Below, one piece after another: positions 35,526 to 42,821 of a stretch of DNA of 64,000 bases. The translations under genes were made by a program, and so were the position numbers. This DNA is from Paraburkholderia fungorum (lineage in GTDB: Bacteria > Pseudomonadota > Gammaproteobacteria > Burkholderiales > Burkholderiaceae), in assembly GCF_902833645.1 (NCBI RefSeq), contig NZ_CADFGE010000019.1, positions 93,065 to 157,064 of the forward strand. The letters run 5' to 3'. Each line of letters starts with the position of its first letter. Position 1 is the stretch's first letter. The notes beneath the pieces were generated by a model, which saw only the letters and a list, made by a program, of their open reading frames with translations, did not search any database and was not told the origin of the DNA.

Positions 35526-36229
35526 AGCTTGTTCCCCGCCAGTTCATCGTTAACCGGTCGCACGGGCGCAGAGGCGTCAGCAGGCCAGTTTGAGCGCGCA
35601 CGATCAGCACGGTTTTCGGTCCGATTCTCGGTCCGGTTCGCGTCGATCCCGGCCAGAAACACCCGCATCAGGTCGCGCACATGCTCAGGCATCGCGGCAA
35701 TCAGTGCATCCCGGTCAACCGGCACCAACGGCTTCCCGTTCGCACCCAGCGGCCCGGTCAGGTCGAGCATGGACTTGCTGTAGCCGTACGATGGCGGCGC
35801 GATCTCGTGCCACTGGATAGCCTGAGCCAGCGCGGCAAAGCCCTCGGCAACCTGTTCATCAGTGATCGTCCGTTGGCCCCACGTCGAGCGAATCCACGCA
35901 TGGACGCCTTGCCAGTTCGCGGCGGCACGATGCCAGTACGCAAGGTATCGACGGGCAGCAGCTTCGCGGGCAGCAGCCCCGCGTGGTCGTCGGTTGAACT
36001 TCGCCGGTACAGCGCGGCCCGCTTCCCAGTGTCCTAACTCGCCATTGCACGGCTTGCACAGAACGCCGCGCACCATGTTCGTCCGGTGGCAGTGATCGGA
36101 TGCAGCCGTTGCCAGCGTGATCTTCTTCGCGCAGATCGCACACAAACCGGACTGCGCTAGCAGGCCAACGCGTCGGTGGTCCGTGGTATCCGCCCCGGCC
36201 ATGTTGTAGCGCGGCTTGTCCGTCAGCAT
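35522..36229 (-). CDS. Endonuclease VII-like (HNH superfamily) nuclease
   Basis: Protein of 235 aa. Residues 22-66 match recombination endonuclease VII: zinc ligands Cys30, Cys33, Cys58 and Cys61 (CAIC ... CKPC), catalytic pair Asp45-His46 in SDHCH, and Asn62, the same layout as T4 gp49. The remaining 170 residues have no known domain. EndoVII resolves branched DNA before phage packaging. ATG at 36229 overlaps the upstream stop (ATGCTGA) and is preferred over an upstream TTG. The C-terminus contains a short NRTENRTEN repeat. Confidence 0.82.
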   Translation of the reverse strand: MLTDKPRYNMAGADTTDHRRVGLLAQSGLCAICAKKITLATAASDHCHRTNMVRGVLCKPCNGELGHWEAGRAVPAKFNRRPRGAAAREAAARRYLAYWHRAAANWQGVHAWIRSTWGQRTITDEQVAEGFAALAQAIQWHEIAPPSYGYSKSMLDLTGPLGANGKPLVPVDRDALIAAMPEHVRDLMRVFLAGIDANRTENRTENRADRARSNWPADASAPVRPVNDELAGNKL

Positions 36230-37248
36230 CGTGATTCCAGCAGGCGCACGCGCCAAGGTCGAGGCAGCACATTCGCGCTCGTCTCCGGTGTCAGCAGTGG
36301 CAGCGGGCATCGGTACGCAATCATTGCAGCGTACAGCTTCAGGGTTGATGTGTTCTCCACGTGTTTCCAAGCGATCTCCAAATCAAAAGTGCCAGCGTCA
36401 TCAGCGCCGAGCATGTCCAGTAGTTCAAACAACTCGGCATCGTCCATGGCCCGCATTTCAAGCACGGCATCGGCGACAAAGCCGGTCTTGCGTCGCGTAT
36501 CGAGCACACGACCATTCCAGTGTTTACGGGCGTTCGCCTTGCGCTCGTCTTCGGTCAGCGTCTTCCTCGACTTCTTCGTAGCAGCGGCGGCGCGTTCAGC
36601 ATGCGTGCGCTGCTTCGATCCAGCCGGTCGGCCACGGCGTTTAGCAACTCGGGGAACCATCCAGTCAGGGTGCGAGCCGTAGACCAGATCAACGAACGCA
36701 ATCACATCGGCTTGTAACGCTGGGTCTTGCGCGTCGAAGAGCGCACGCAGGCGATGCAGAACGCCCAGCGGATGCCCATCATCGTCAGCCGGTTGAGCTT
36801 CGGCCATTGGCACAGCAGCACGCAGACCGGACGGCGGCGGCGGGTCTTCGCCTTCCTCCAGCAGTCGCCACATCGGCGGTCGCACTCCGGGCGGCATGTA
36901 CAGCAGCCGGTACTTCGACCAGAACGCGATGCGCGCCATGCGCTTGACGAATGGACGCAGCTTCACACTGTCGGCGGCTTTGATCGCGGCAACTACATCG
37001 CGTCGGTTCCACGGGTGCGAATCACCGAACTCGGTCAGGCCGGACACCTCACACGCGAACCTCAACGACCAGAGCGCATCATCTCGGCTGTCGATCTCGG
37101 GACGCTTGAACCCACGCGGTAACAGCTTGCCAAGCGCCTTTTCGGCACCGTCGAGAACGCTGTCCCACGCAGTGCATTCGGCGGCGTTGAGCCGTTCTTC
37201 AAACTGCGTGCGGTCGATCATGGTCAGCGGCGCGACTGCATCGCGCAT
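36223..37248 (-). CDS. Unknown protein with AT-hook-like segment, island operon
   Basis: Protein of 341 aa not recognised. The N-terminal half is acidic and helical, without membrane segments; the middle has RRGRPAGSKQR (about 208-218), an AT-hook-like DNA minor-groove motif, followed by a basic coiled stretch (TEDERKANARKHWNGR). Position between two zinc-binding proteins and the nuclease suggests DNA work, possibly replication or packaging, but this is inference. ATG at 37248 overlaps the previous gene by 50 bp; ATG at 37221 (MIDRTQF) is an alternative start. Confidence 0.65.
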   Translation of the reverse strand: MRDAVAPLTMIDRTQFEERLNAAECTAWDSVLDGAEKALGKLLPRGFKRPEIDSRDDALWSLRFACEVSGLTEFGDSHPWNRRDVVAAIKAADSVKLRPFVKRMARIAFWSKYRLLYMPPGVRPPMWRLLEEGEDPPPPSGLRAAVPMAEAQPADDDGHPLGVLHRLRALFDAQDPALQADVIAFVDLVYGSHPDWMVPRVAKRRGRPAGSKQRTHAERAAAATKKSRKTLTEDERKANARKHWNGRVLDTRRKTGFVADAVLEMRAMDDAELFELLDMLGADDAGTFDLEIAWKHVENTSTLKLYAAMIAYRCPLPLLTPETSANVLPRPWRVRLLESRC

Positions 37249-37399
37249 GGTTGTTGTCGGATGCCTTGCACGTCACGCACACACCCCGGCCATCAGAAGC
37301 CAGATACGCCTTGCGCCACGATACGAGCGTCTTGCAGCAGGCACAGAAACCACCCTGAGCAGCAAGCACAGGCCTTACATCGGCCTTGGCGCGCCTCAC
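37199..37399 (-). CDS. Small zinc-ribbon protein
   Basis: Protein of 66 aa with two CxxC pairs (Cys19-x2-Cys22 in FCACC, Cys41-x2-Cys44 in VCVTC) 18 residues apart, a zinc-ribbon layout. GTG start at 37399 overlaps the previous stop (GTGA). The 3' end overlaps the start of the 341-aa gene. Function unknown. Confidence 0.55.
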   Translation of the reverse strand: MRRAKADVRPVLAAQGGFCACCKTLVSWRKAYLASDGRGVCVTCKASDNNHARCSRAADHDRPHAV

Positions 37400-37605
37400 G
37401 CCGCCACCTTCTTCGTCTGCGCCCGGCGCTCACGCGCTGCCCAGCTAGGCAACGACCCGGTAAGCGTCTCCACTACCTCACGCCATACGGCCACCGGCCC
37501 CCGGCTCGCCCTAGCTTGCAGCGCCTCGAAGTAGGCGCGTGCTTCGTTGTTCCGCTCCAGCGGATGCTTGGCGGCGCGCTCTGCGTGCTTCGTTTCCCTC
37601 GTCAT
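37396..37605 (-). CDS. Small basic protein, first gene of island operon
   Basis: Protein of 69 aa, highly charged helix then VWREVVETLTGSLPSWAARERR. AGGAG sits seven bases before ATG at 37605, a very good ribosome site. Head of the five- to six-gene overlapping minus-strand operon; the promoter is expected in the tandem-repeat region just upstream. No family recognised; a small regulator is possible. Confidence 0.6.
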   Translation of the reverse strand: MTRETKHAERAAKHPLERNNEARAYFEALQARASRGPVAVWREVVETLTGSLPSWAARERRAQTKKVAA

Positions 37606-37709
37606 AACTGCTCCTGTGATTGAAGTCGCGCAACGCCGCACCGGCGCAACGCTTTGATTGATGTTCCACATAGGCGAGAACGCTGAAGCGGCACGCAGTG
37701 GCGCGCCTT

Positions 37710-37903
37710 CTATGTGTCTTGTTCATCCATCGTTATTGGATTCCCAAGGTTTCCCTCGAACGCTATGTGTCTGTGGGTGTCCCGTTATTGGATTCCCAAG
37801 ACTTCGCTCGAACGCTATGTGCCTGTGGGTCCATCGAAATAGCGAATCCCAACCGGCGCTCTGTGTCTGGATAGTCGACCGAAATTGAGAGTCCCTAACA
37901 ATC
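37710..37903. repeat. About 52-bp tandem repeats, iteron-like, upstream of island operon
   Basis: Four degenerate units starting at 37710, 37763, 37815 and 37859, each opening with CTATGTG or CTCTGTG. The first two are nearly identical: an 18-nt block CGTTATTGGATTCCCAAG recurs at 37731-37748 and 37783-37800, and a 15-nt block CTCGAACGCTATGTG at 37755-37769 and 37807-37821. Units 3 and 4 are shorter (44-45 bp). Lengths are not multiples of three, and the 404-bp gap 37606-38009 is otherwise non-coding. Plausibly an origin/iteron array or a multi-site operator for the minus-strand operon. Confidence 0.75.
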
Positions 37904-37956
37904 AATCACTTAGCGGCGTGGTGCGCCGCGCCCCTTCAGCGCAGCCCTCCAGATAG

Positions 37957-37980
37957 CAAAAAGCCCGCTCAATGGCGGGC
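37957..37980 (-). terminator. Terminator of the 176-aa gene
   Basis: Stem GCCCGC (37963-37968) / GCGGGC (37975-37980), 6-nt loop. Read on the minus strand it is followed by five T. Confidence 0.8.
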
Positions 37981-38009
37981 CTCGCGCTCTCGTCTGTGTC
38001 ACCGCGCCG

Positions 38010-38540
38010 CTACTGGATCGCCCGTCGCGCTTGTGCATCTTCTGCGTACGTCCGACTGCTTAACTGGCTCTCCGTCATGCTTGCGGCCCGAATCTTCGCC
38101 TCCCCGGCTGCGTGCCGGTCGCTCTCATTGCCTGTCCAATCGAACTTCGCGAGTCGCGCCGCTGCGCCCTCCATCGCTGCCCACACTGCCCGCATCGCCT
38201 TCTCCTGATCGCTCGCATTCTCCGACCACGGCTCGGATTGCACGACCCATCCCTCCGTTTCAGCAACACTCCCCGCCTCCGCCAGCGCCTCATAACCCGC
38301 TTCCCCAGCATCCGCCAACTCCGTCGCCCGATCCTCGTACCCAATGAAGAACGACAGGCGCATGCGCTCGTTGTCCCACTCCGGGCAAACCGTCCCGGCG
38401 ATGAACGCCCACGACACGGCGCAATGCTGCGCCATGCTGGACGGCCCCTCCTCATCCTTCCGCACCCACTGCCAATCCGTGTCCGCGTAGAACGCGCCTT
38501 CGTTGTAAGCCTCGACGTGAAGTTCTTCCAGCACAGCCAT
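38010..38540 (-). CDS. Unknown acidic protein of the island
   Basis: Soluble-looking acidic protein of 176 aa, rich in Trp, Glu and Ala (TDWQWVRKDEEG, GYEDRATELADAGEAGYEAL). No known domain or signal peptide. ATG at 38540 (a GTG lies six bases upstream) with GAGGTG close by. Followed by its own terminator at 37957-37980, so it is a single-gene unit between the recombinase and the repeat array. Confidence 0.6.
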   Translation of the reverse strand: MAVLEELHVEAYNEGAFYADTDWQWVRKDEEGPSSMAQHCAVSWAFIAGTVCPEWDNERMRLSFFIGYEDRATELADAGEAGYEALAEAGSVAETEGWVVQSEPWSENASDQEKAMRAVWAAMEGAAARLAKFDWTGNESDRHAAGEAKIRAASMTESQLSSRTYAEDAQARRAIQ

Positions 38541-38732
38541 TTGCACCTCTATTTGGTTGTTGCGGCTCAGTCACCGCGAAAGGCCAGGTTAATGACGCAA
38601 CTTCGCCGGGTCAACGCGCCGCGCTGTGTCGCCTGCCTCTGGACGGCAGTGGACAGTGACTGCTGGATAAAGCATCGGACAACACGCCGGAGACGGTGCG
38701 GGACAGCATCGCTGTAGCGCAGATACAACAAA

Positions 38733-38759
38733 GGCCAGCCGGATCACTCCTGACTGGCC
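38733..38759 (-). terminator. Terminator of the serine recombinase gene
   Basis: Stem GGCCAG (38733-38738) / CTGGCC (38754-38759), followed on the minus strand by TTTGTTG. It lies 22 bp after the recombinase stop. Confidence 0.6.
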
Positions 38760-38781
38760 CTGTGCAACGCCTCCAACACGC

Positions 38782-39405
38782 CTATTGCTCGGTTGACTCC
38801 CTCACGCTCCGGGCCTTCTCTCCTCCGTGTGCCCGCTTCACCGTCGCCACCGATACGCCGAAGTGTTCCGCCGTCTCTGCGATGCTTGCGCCCTGCTCTG
38901 CGCGCCATGCGCGGATCGCTGCCGGATCGCTCGCCCTCGGTCGTCCAAGGTGCGCGCCTGCCGCCTTGGCAGTCTCGATGCCTCGCCGCTGCATCTCTCG
39001 CCGGTTCAGGTAGTCGGCCTCGCCCTGTGCCGCCATGAATGCCAGCACTGCATCACGTGTCGCCTTGCTGATCGCGTCCGTAGCGCCGCCGTCGAACACC
39101 ATGCCGTTCAGCGTGCACACTACCTTGACCTTGGCTTTCATAAGGCGCTGCATCGTCTCGTGTAGCTCATCGTATCGGCGGCTGATCCGGTCCAACCATC
39201 GCACGTACAGCACGCCGCCCTTGCGCAAGTCCCGCTCAACAATTGCCCATTGCTCGCGGTCGCTGGGAGCTACGTGATACCCGCTCACGCCCTCGTCAAT
39301 GAATACGTCCTCGGCTTCGACTCCCTGCGTCGCCGCGTCTGCGTATTGGCTCGCGCTCGTCTGCCCGTCCGTCGTGCTGATCCGTCCGTAGTAAAGCGTT
39401 CTCAT
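38782..39405 (-). CDS. Serine recombinase (resolvase/invertase family)
   Basis: Small serine recombinase of 207 aa. Nucleophile Ser10 in YGRISTTDGQ, then DEGVSGYHVAPSDREQW and the conserved VRWLDRISRR segment. The linker helix (VLAFMAAQGEADYLNRREMQ) leads to a C-terminal helix-turn-helix (SIAETAEHFGVSVATVKRA). Start ATG at 39405. The length and HTH fit resolvase/invertase enzymes rather than large serine integrases. It could invert a segment, resolve multimers or control excision; no inverted target repeats were found nearby. Confidence 0.92.
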   Translation of the reverse strand: MRTLYYGRISTTDGQTSASQYADAATQGVEAEDVFIDEGVSGYHVAPSDREQWAIVERDLRKGGVLYVRWLDRISRRYDELHETMQRLMKAKVKVVCTLNGMVFDGGATDAISKATRDAVLAFMAAQGEADYLNRREMQRRGIETAKAAGAHLGRPRASDPAAIRAWRAEQGASIAETAEHFGVSVATVKRAHGGEKARSVRESTEQ

Positions 39406-39739
39406 GCTGTGCCCTCGTGGCTCAAAAGGTGTACGGCTCAATACTTACATAGCTCAGAATGACAGTCAACCTTTTGAACCTACCGATTCGGCTCTGTTGC
39501 ATCCCACTCACAAGGTACACCTTATGAGCCAACCTGGGCGCACGCATCCAGCCCGACCATAGACCATCCCACCCTCCCTATGGAGCAGTCGCCCGCGTGC
39601 GCTCAGGCGCGCCGACGGGGGCGTACGCGTGCGGGCGCGGCGTGTAAGGCCCCGCAGAAATCCGAATCAAAATTGGGTCCGTGCCACGCAGGAATCCAGC
39701 ACAATACCCCTGCGTCTAATAAGACAAATCGGGGGAATG
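39406..39739. other. Non-coding gap between recombinase and membrane-protein gene
   Basis: Divergent intergenic region of 334 bp with no convincing reading frame. It holds the left copy of the CAAAATTGGGTCCG repeat (39668-39681); no clear consensus promoter was seen. Confidence 0.4.
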
Positions 39740-40285
39740 ATGGCGGACGGCAATGCGGCGTTGATCGCGCTTATTGGCGTGCTGGCAGGTGGCTACGTCA
39801 ACAATTTCTTGGCTGAGGACTATCGCCGGTTCCGAGATAGCACTGCGCTGGCGGGTGCGTTGGCGGGTGAGCTAGGTTCGCACATGCAGGCGTTCCCGCT
39901 GCTACGGACCATGCTGACCTCACTGAAAACTGCGGTTGAACAGGGGGAGCGACCGGCGCTTCGGCACTTCGATCCACCGAACGATCCTATCTATGAGAGC
40001 AACGTGGGCAAGCTCGGTTTGCTCGGAGGCAAGCTGGCGGAGGACGTTGCGTTCGCGTACCAGCAGATTCGCGCCTTCCGACTGAACTTCGTCTTAGTAC
40101 TGTCCCAGCATGAGCAGATGAAGGACGCCGAGATTTTGGCTCGCCTCAACTCGTGCCTCGATACGATCAATAGGGGTGATGCACGTGCCGTGGTGTTGCT
40201 GGCAGATTTGAAGGCGCTCGCCAGCCATCAGTATCTGGAGACAAGGACACGGCGGCTACGGTCCCTGATCGCGGGGATAAATTAG
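39740..40285 (+). CDS. Unknown single-pass membrane-anchored protein
   Basis: Protein of 181 aa. One hydrophobic segment at the N-terminus (ALIALIGVLAGGYVNNFLA), then a cytoplasmic or periplasmic mostly helical domain with no known family (DYRRFRDSTALAGALAGELG is the strongest conserved-looking part). Two adjacent ATGs (39737 and 39740) follow GGGGG; the second is better spaced. First gene of the repeat-bounded module; function unknown. Confidence 0.65.
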   Translation: MADGNAALIALIGVLAGGYVNNFLAEDYRRFRDSTALAGALAGELGSHMQAFPLLRTMLTSLKTAVEQGERPALRHFDPPNDPIYESNVGKLGLLGGKLAEDVAFAYQQIRAFRLNFVLVLSQHEQMKDAEILARLNSCLDTINRGDARAVVLLADLKALASHQYLETRTRRLRSLIAGIN

Positions 40286-40414
40286 GTCGAACCATTCCGG
40301 TGGTTACTGGGTGCGCAGGCGTCGGCGCAGTGCTCACGGATTGCGATGACAAATTTCGGTGCGGGGTTCCCATTGGTATGATCTGCGTGTGCCAACTTCC
40401 GAAGGGCTTCTGTC

Positions 40415-40648
40415 ATGAGCGAACACAAGATCACGGTCGTGGAGAAAATCGGAGCGTCGAACTACGAGGCCGTTTGGGACATCAGCACGGGCGGTCTGCG
40501 CATAACCTGTGACGGGACCGTGATTCGAGACTGGCCCTCCTCGCAATCGCATGTCGCCGTCCATCAGGCTGTCGGCGGCTCGTACGTTTCAGCCGCACCA
40601 AGCGAAGAACAGCTTCTAGCCGTCATCCGGTTCTACGCGGGCAAATAA
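40415..40648 (+). CDS. Small unknown protein in island module
   Basis: Protein of 77 aa, predicted beta-rich (TVVEKIGASNYEAVWDIS, TCDGTVIRDW). No signal peptide. ATG at 40415 has AAGGG about 11 bases upstream. Function unknown; sits between the membrane protein and the exported protein. Confidence 0.5.
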   Translation: MSEHKITVVEKIGASNYEAVWDISTGGLRITCDGTVIRDWPSSQSHVAVHQAVGGSYVSAAPSEEQLLAVIRFYAGK

Positions 40649-40669
40649 CTCATCGGGGGCCGATTGCCA

Positions 40670-41242
40670 ATGACCAAGAATAAGAATGAGAATGCACGAC
40701 GTTTGCCAGCCGCCATCTTGCTCGCCGTCGCGTGCCACATGGCAAACGCGGAAGCGCCTCAGAAGACCATCCTTCAATGCGACGGGGAGCAGTGGGGACA
40801 GGGCATCGACGCACCCAAAGACGCCGTGATCCCGTCGCGTGACCCGCACGTGGTCGGCACATACACGATACACGGCGACACACTGATTGAGAGCGGCGAT
40901 GGGGTCGTCGCGGACGGACGCTATGCGCTATGCAGCGCCACGAGCACAACCTATGTCTTCTCCAGCGACTGCAAAGCCCAACGCAATCGGTACATCACGG
41001 ACTGGCTCGGAGCAACGGACATCTACTCGGACACTAGCTCGTTCGCCAAGAAGTACAAGGACAGCCCTTGGTCCTTGGACATAATCACCATTGACCGCAT
41101 AAATCTGCGCGTGGACGAGGAGAACATAAGCAACTACGCTAGGACAGACTTCGACAAGCAAAGCAGGAAGGCCACTGTACGGCCCTTCCTAGTCTCGATC
41201 CGCTACGCAGGTAGTTGCAGTTTCGTCAAACCGAGGTTCTAG
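40670..41242 (+). CDS. Unknown exported protein in island module
   Basis: Protein of 190 aa with a typical signal peptide (RRLPAAILLAVACHMANAEA, cleavage after ANA). The mature part has four Cys that could form disulfides (LQCDGEQW, YALCSAT, SSDCKAQ, GSCSFVK). No family recognised. Start ATG at 40670, with GGGGG about 13 bases upstream; a TTG two codons earlier is possible. Stops 26 bp before the right copy of the 14-bp repeat. Confidence 0.65.
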   Translation: MTKNKNENARRLPAAILLAVACHMANAEAPQKTILQCDGEQWGQGIDAPKDAVIPSRDPHVVGTYTIHGDTLIESGDGVVADGRYALCSATSTTYVFSSDCKAQRNRYITDWLGATDIYSDTSSFAKKYKDSPWSLDIITIDRINLRVDEENISNYARTDFDKQSRKATVRPFLVSIRYAGSCSFVKPRF

Positions 41243-41288
41243 GTGACCGTGCCCACGGATTAGCAGAGCAAAATTGGGTCCGACTACT

Positions 41289-41597
41289 TTATTGGCAGTT
41301 AGCTTGAAAGGCGTCTTGAGCCTCTCCGCATTTACCGGCCGAGAATGCTGGGCTAATTGTGTCCGAGCCGCCGCCATTGCAAAAGAACCGCGCCTGCTGG
41401 GCTATTCGCTCGCATGCTTGTTGATGCATCTGCATGTCGAGCTTCTGGACGCAGCCCGCTAGTTCGGACGAACCCGGGGCGAAACCGTATTCAGCGCAAC
41501 GCTGCTTTAACTGATCAATCGATGCCTGCGCGAATACAGTTGGAGCAGTGATCGCGATAAGGATTGCCGCAGTGCGTTTCACCACCACGCGTGTCAT
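41289..41597 (-). CDS. Small exported Cys-containing protein
   Basis: Protein of 102 aa with a signal peptide (RTAAILIAITAPTVFAQA). The segment RCAEYGFAPGSSELAGCVQK resembles a short C-x3-GF-x-PGS-x4-GC motif I have seen in many small proteobacterial secreted proteins, often of mobile elements; the role is unknown. ATG at 41597 with GGGGAG nine bases upstream. It follows the 84-aa membrane protein by 38 bp on the same strand. Confidence 0.65.
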   Translation of the reverse strand: MTRVVVKRTAAILIAITAPTVFAQASIDQLKQRCAEYGFAPGSSELAGCVQKLDMQMHQQACERIAQQARFFCNGGGSDTISPAFSAGKCGEAQDAFQANCQ

Positions 41598-41635
41598 GTA
41601 TGTCTCCCCGGTTGCGTGCGGTCCTACCACCGAGG

Positions 41636-41890
41636 CTAGCGACCTAGCCACAGTGCGGCTACCTGTACGCCAAAGCCGACGAACATCAGAATGAGCGCCA
41701 ACGTGGACACGCATTTGTACAGGTTCCTCCGACTACGAATTCTCTTGTCGTCTACTCGCGTCGTGGCGGGCATCAAAGCAAGCGCGCCACCTTCTTTGTG
41801 ATCCGGCTGAGGAAAGCCGAAGAAGAACGCGAGAAACACGCCGAGCATGTTAGCGATCAAGCCAATAGTATTAAGCGCCTGTGCTGTCAT
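41636..41890 (-). CDS. Small two-helix membrane protein
   Basis: Protein of 84 aa with two membrane helices: IGLIANMLGVFLAFFFGF near the N-terminus and VSTLALILMFVGFGVQVAAL near the C-terminus, joined by a basic loop. ATG at 41890; the open frame extends further upstream but without membrane-like or conserved sequence. Pairs with the exported protein downstream; function unknown. Confidence 0.6.
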   Translation of the reverse strand: MTAQALNTIGLIANMLGVFLAFFFGFPQPDHKEGGALALMPATTRVDDKRIRSRRNLYKCVSTLALILMFVGFGVQVAALWLGR

Positions 41891-41975
41891 GGGCCATCCG
41901 GGCAAATTCAAGGCGATTAGCTCAGCAGTAGAGCGCGGTAAGTACCCGCGCGGCAAGGCGGAGCGGGCTGCGCCT

Positions 41976-41984
41976 TGTACCACA
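41976..41984 (+). repeat. Candidate right attachment core
   Basis: Second copy of TGTACCACA, preceded by GCGGGCT (41963-41969) and GCCTTGT (41972-41978) in the same order as at the left end. Lies between the island's last gene and the cytochrome c4 terminator. Confidence 0.35.
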
Positions 41985-42071
41985 GCACTGCATCGGATGA
42001 TACAATCTGCTCCCTGCTGTGCCTTGCTGGACGCGCGTCGGAGCGGATCATTCATACTCCGACTGAACAGC

Positions 42072-42117
42072 AAAAAAGGGTGAACGGCTGTCGTAGACAC
42101 GACGCCCTCACCCTTTT
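42072..42117 (-). terminator. Terminator of the cytochrome c4 gene
   Basis: Outer stem AAAAGGGTGA (42074-42083) / TCACCCTTTT (42108-42117) with an inner GTCGT/ACGAC hairpin. Read on the minus strand the stem ends in a run of six T. It also isolates the host gene from the island. Confidence 0.85.
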
Positions 42118-42167
42118 CTTGTTTTGTACCGGCCTCGTCGGGCCGGTTGCACTTGCGTGCGGACTTC

Positions 42168-42821
42168 CTAGTGCAAGCCCGCGATGTAATCGGCTACAGC
42201 CTTGATTTCGCTGTCCGACAGACGCGACGCGACTGCATGCATCGCCTCATTGTTGTTACGTGCGCCTGGACCTTGAGTGAACGCCATCAACTGCGCCACC
42301 GTGTATTCGGCCCATTGCCCCGACAGCCGCGGATACTGCGACGGAATCCCCTGACCGGTCGGCCCGTGACAGCTAGCGCAGGCCGGCACGCCCTTATCCG
42401 CTATGCCACCGCGATAAATCTTCTGACCGAGCGGAACGGTATCTTTGTTATGCGCGTAACCTGGCTTCGGGGTCTGCGTCGAAAAATAGGCAGCCACGTT
42501 GACCATGTCCTGATCGGACAGCGCCGCAGCCATGCCCGCCATGATCGCATTGTTGCGCGCGGGCTGCTTGGCGCCCGGTTGTGTTTTGAAATCCTTCAAC
42601 TGCTTGACGAGATACTCGGGATGTTGGCCCGCCAGCTTGGGATACGCACCGCCAGCACTGTTGCCGTCTGCACCGTGGCATGACGCGCAAACCTGCACCG
42701 CGATTGCCTGCCCCCGATTGACGTCCGGCTTTGCCGGATCTGCTGCTCGTGCCTGAATTGCCAAACCTGAAAGACCCGCTGCTACTTGAAGCACCATCAG
42801 ACTCTTGCACAGTCGATTCAT
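42168..42821 (-). CDS. Dihaem cytochrome c4
   Basis: Periplasmic cytochrome c4 (217 aa) carrying electrons to terminal oxidases. Signal peptide ends in QARAA; two haem sites CASCH at Cys45-His49 and Cys148-His152, with Met residues around 94-97 and in the second half (AMHAVASRL) as sixth ligands. The two halves are duplicates of the same fold. ATG at 42821 has AGGGTGTG upstream. Its haem would be attached by the ResB/CcsB system encoded beyond the island. Confidence 0.95.
   Translation of the reverse strand: MNRLCKSLMVLQVAAGLSGLAIQARAADPAKPDVNRGQAIAVQVCASCHGADGNSAGGAYPKLAGQHPEYLVKQLKDFKTQPGAKQPARNNAIMAGMAAALSDQDMVNVAAYFSTQTPKPGYAHNKDTVPLGQKIYRGGIADKGVPACASCHGPTGQGIPSQYPRLSGQWAEYTVAQLMAFTQGPGARNNNEAMHAVASRLSDSEIKAVADYIAGLH

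Larger units (their letters stand above)
39668..41282. repeat. Module of about 1.6 kb bounded by 14-bp direct repeats
   Basis: CAAAATTGGGTCCG is at 39668-39681 and identically at 41269-41282. The three plus-strand genes between them (181-aa membrane, 77-aa and 190-aa exported protein) form a unit of opposite orientation to the surrounding minus-strand genes. This suggests a cassette inserted or exchangeable within the island. The repeat is too short to be proof on its own. Confidence 0.5.
32843..41990. mobile_element. Integrated genomic island of about 9.1 kb (integrase, recombinase, small cargo)
   Basis: Everything between resB (start 32778) and the cytochrome c4 gene (stop 42168) is foreign in character: tyrosine integrase at the left end pointing inward, serine recombinase, endonuclease VII-like nuclease, small zinc-ribbon and unknown proteins, tandem non-coding repeats, and a cluster of unknown small membrane/secreted proteins at the right. 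The flanking genes are core and usually close neighbours. The ends are set on a collinear similarity (GCGGGCT, GCCTTGT, TGTACCACA) at 32843-32878 and 41963-41990; exact boundaries are uncertain. No capsid or tail genes, so it is not a complete prophage; a satellite or integrative element fits best. Confidence 0.75.

Noticed and set aside
37710..37903. Possible CRISPR array
   Set aside because: Only four units, of 44 to 53 bp, degenerate, without constant-length spacers, and no cas genes in the window.
37723..37905. 60-codon open frame in the tandem repeats
   Set aside because: It only reflects the repeats; unit lengths are not multiples of three, there is no ribosome site, and the peptide has no similarity.
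41914..41952. tRNA-like stretch (TAGCTCAGCAGTAGAGCG) near the right end of the island
   Set aside because: The D-arm resembles a tRNA, but the next hairpin is shifted by one base so position 33 is not U. There is no T-arm (no GTTCGA), and the acceptor ends do not pair. At most a decayed fragment.
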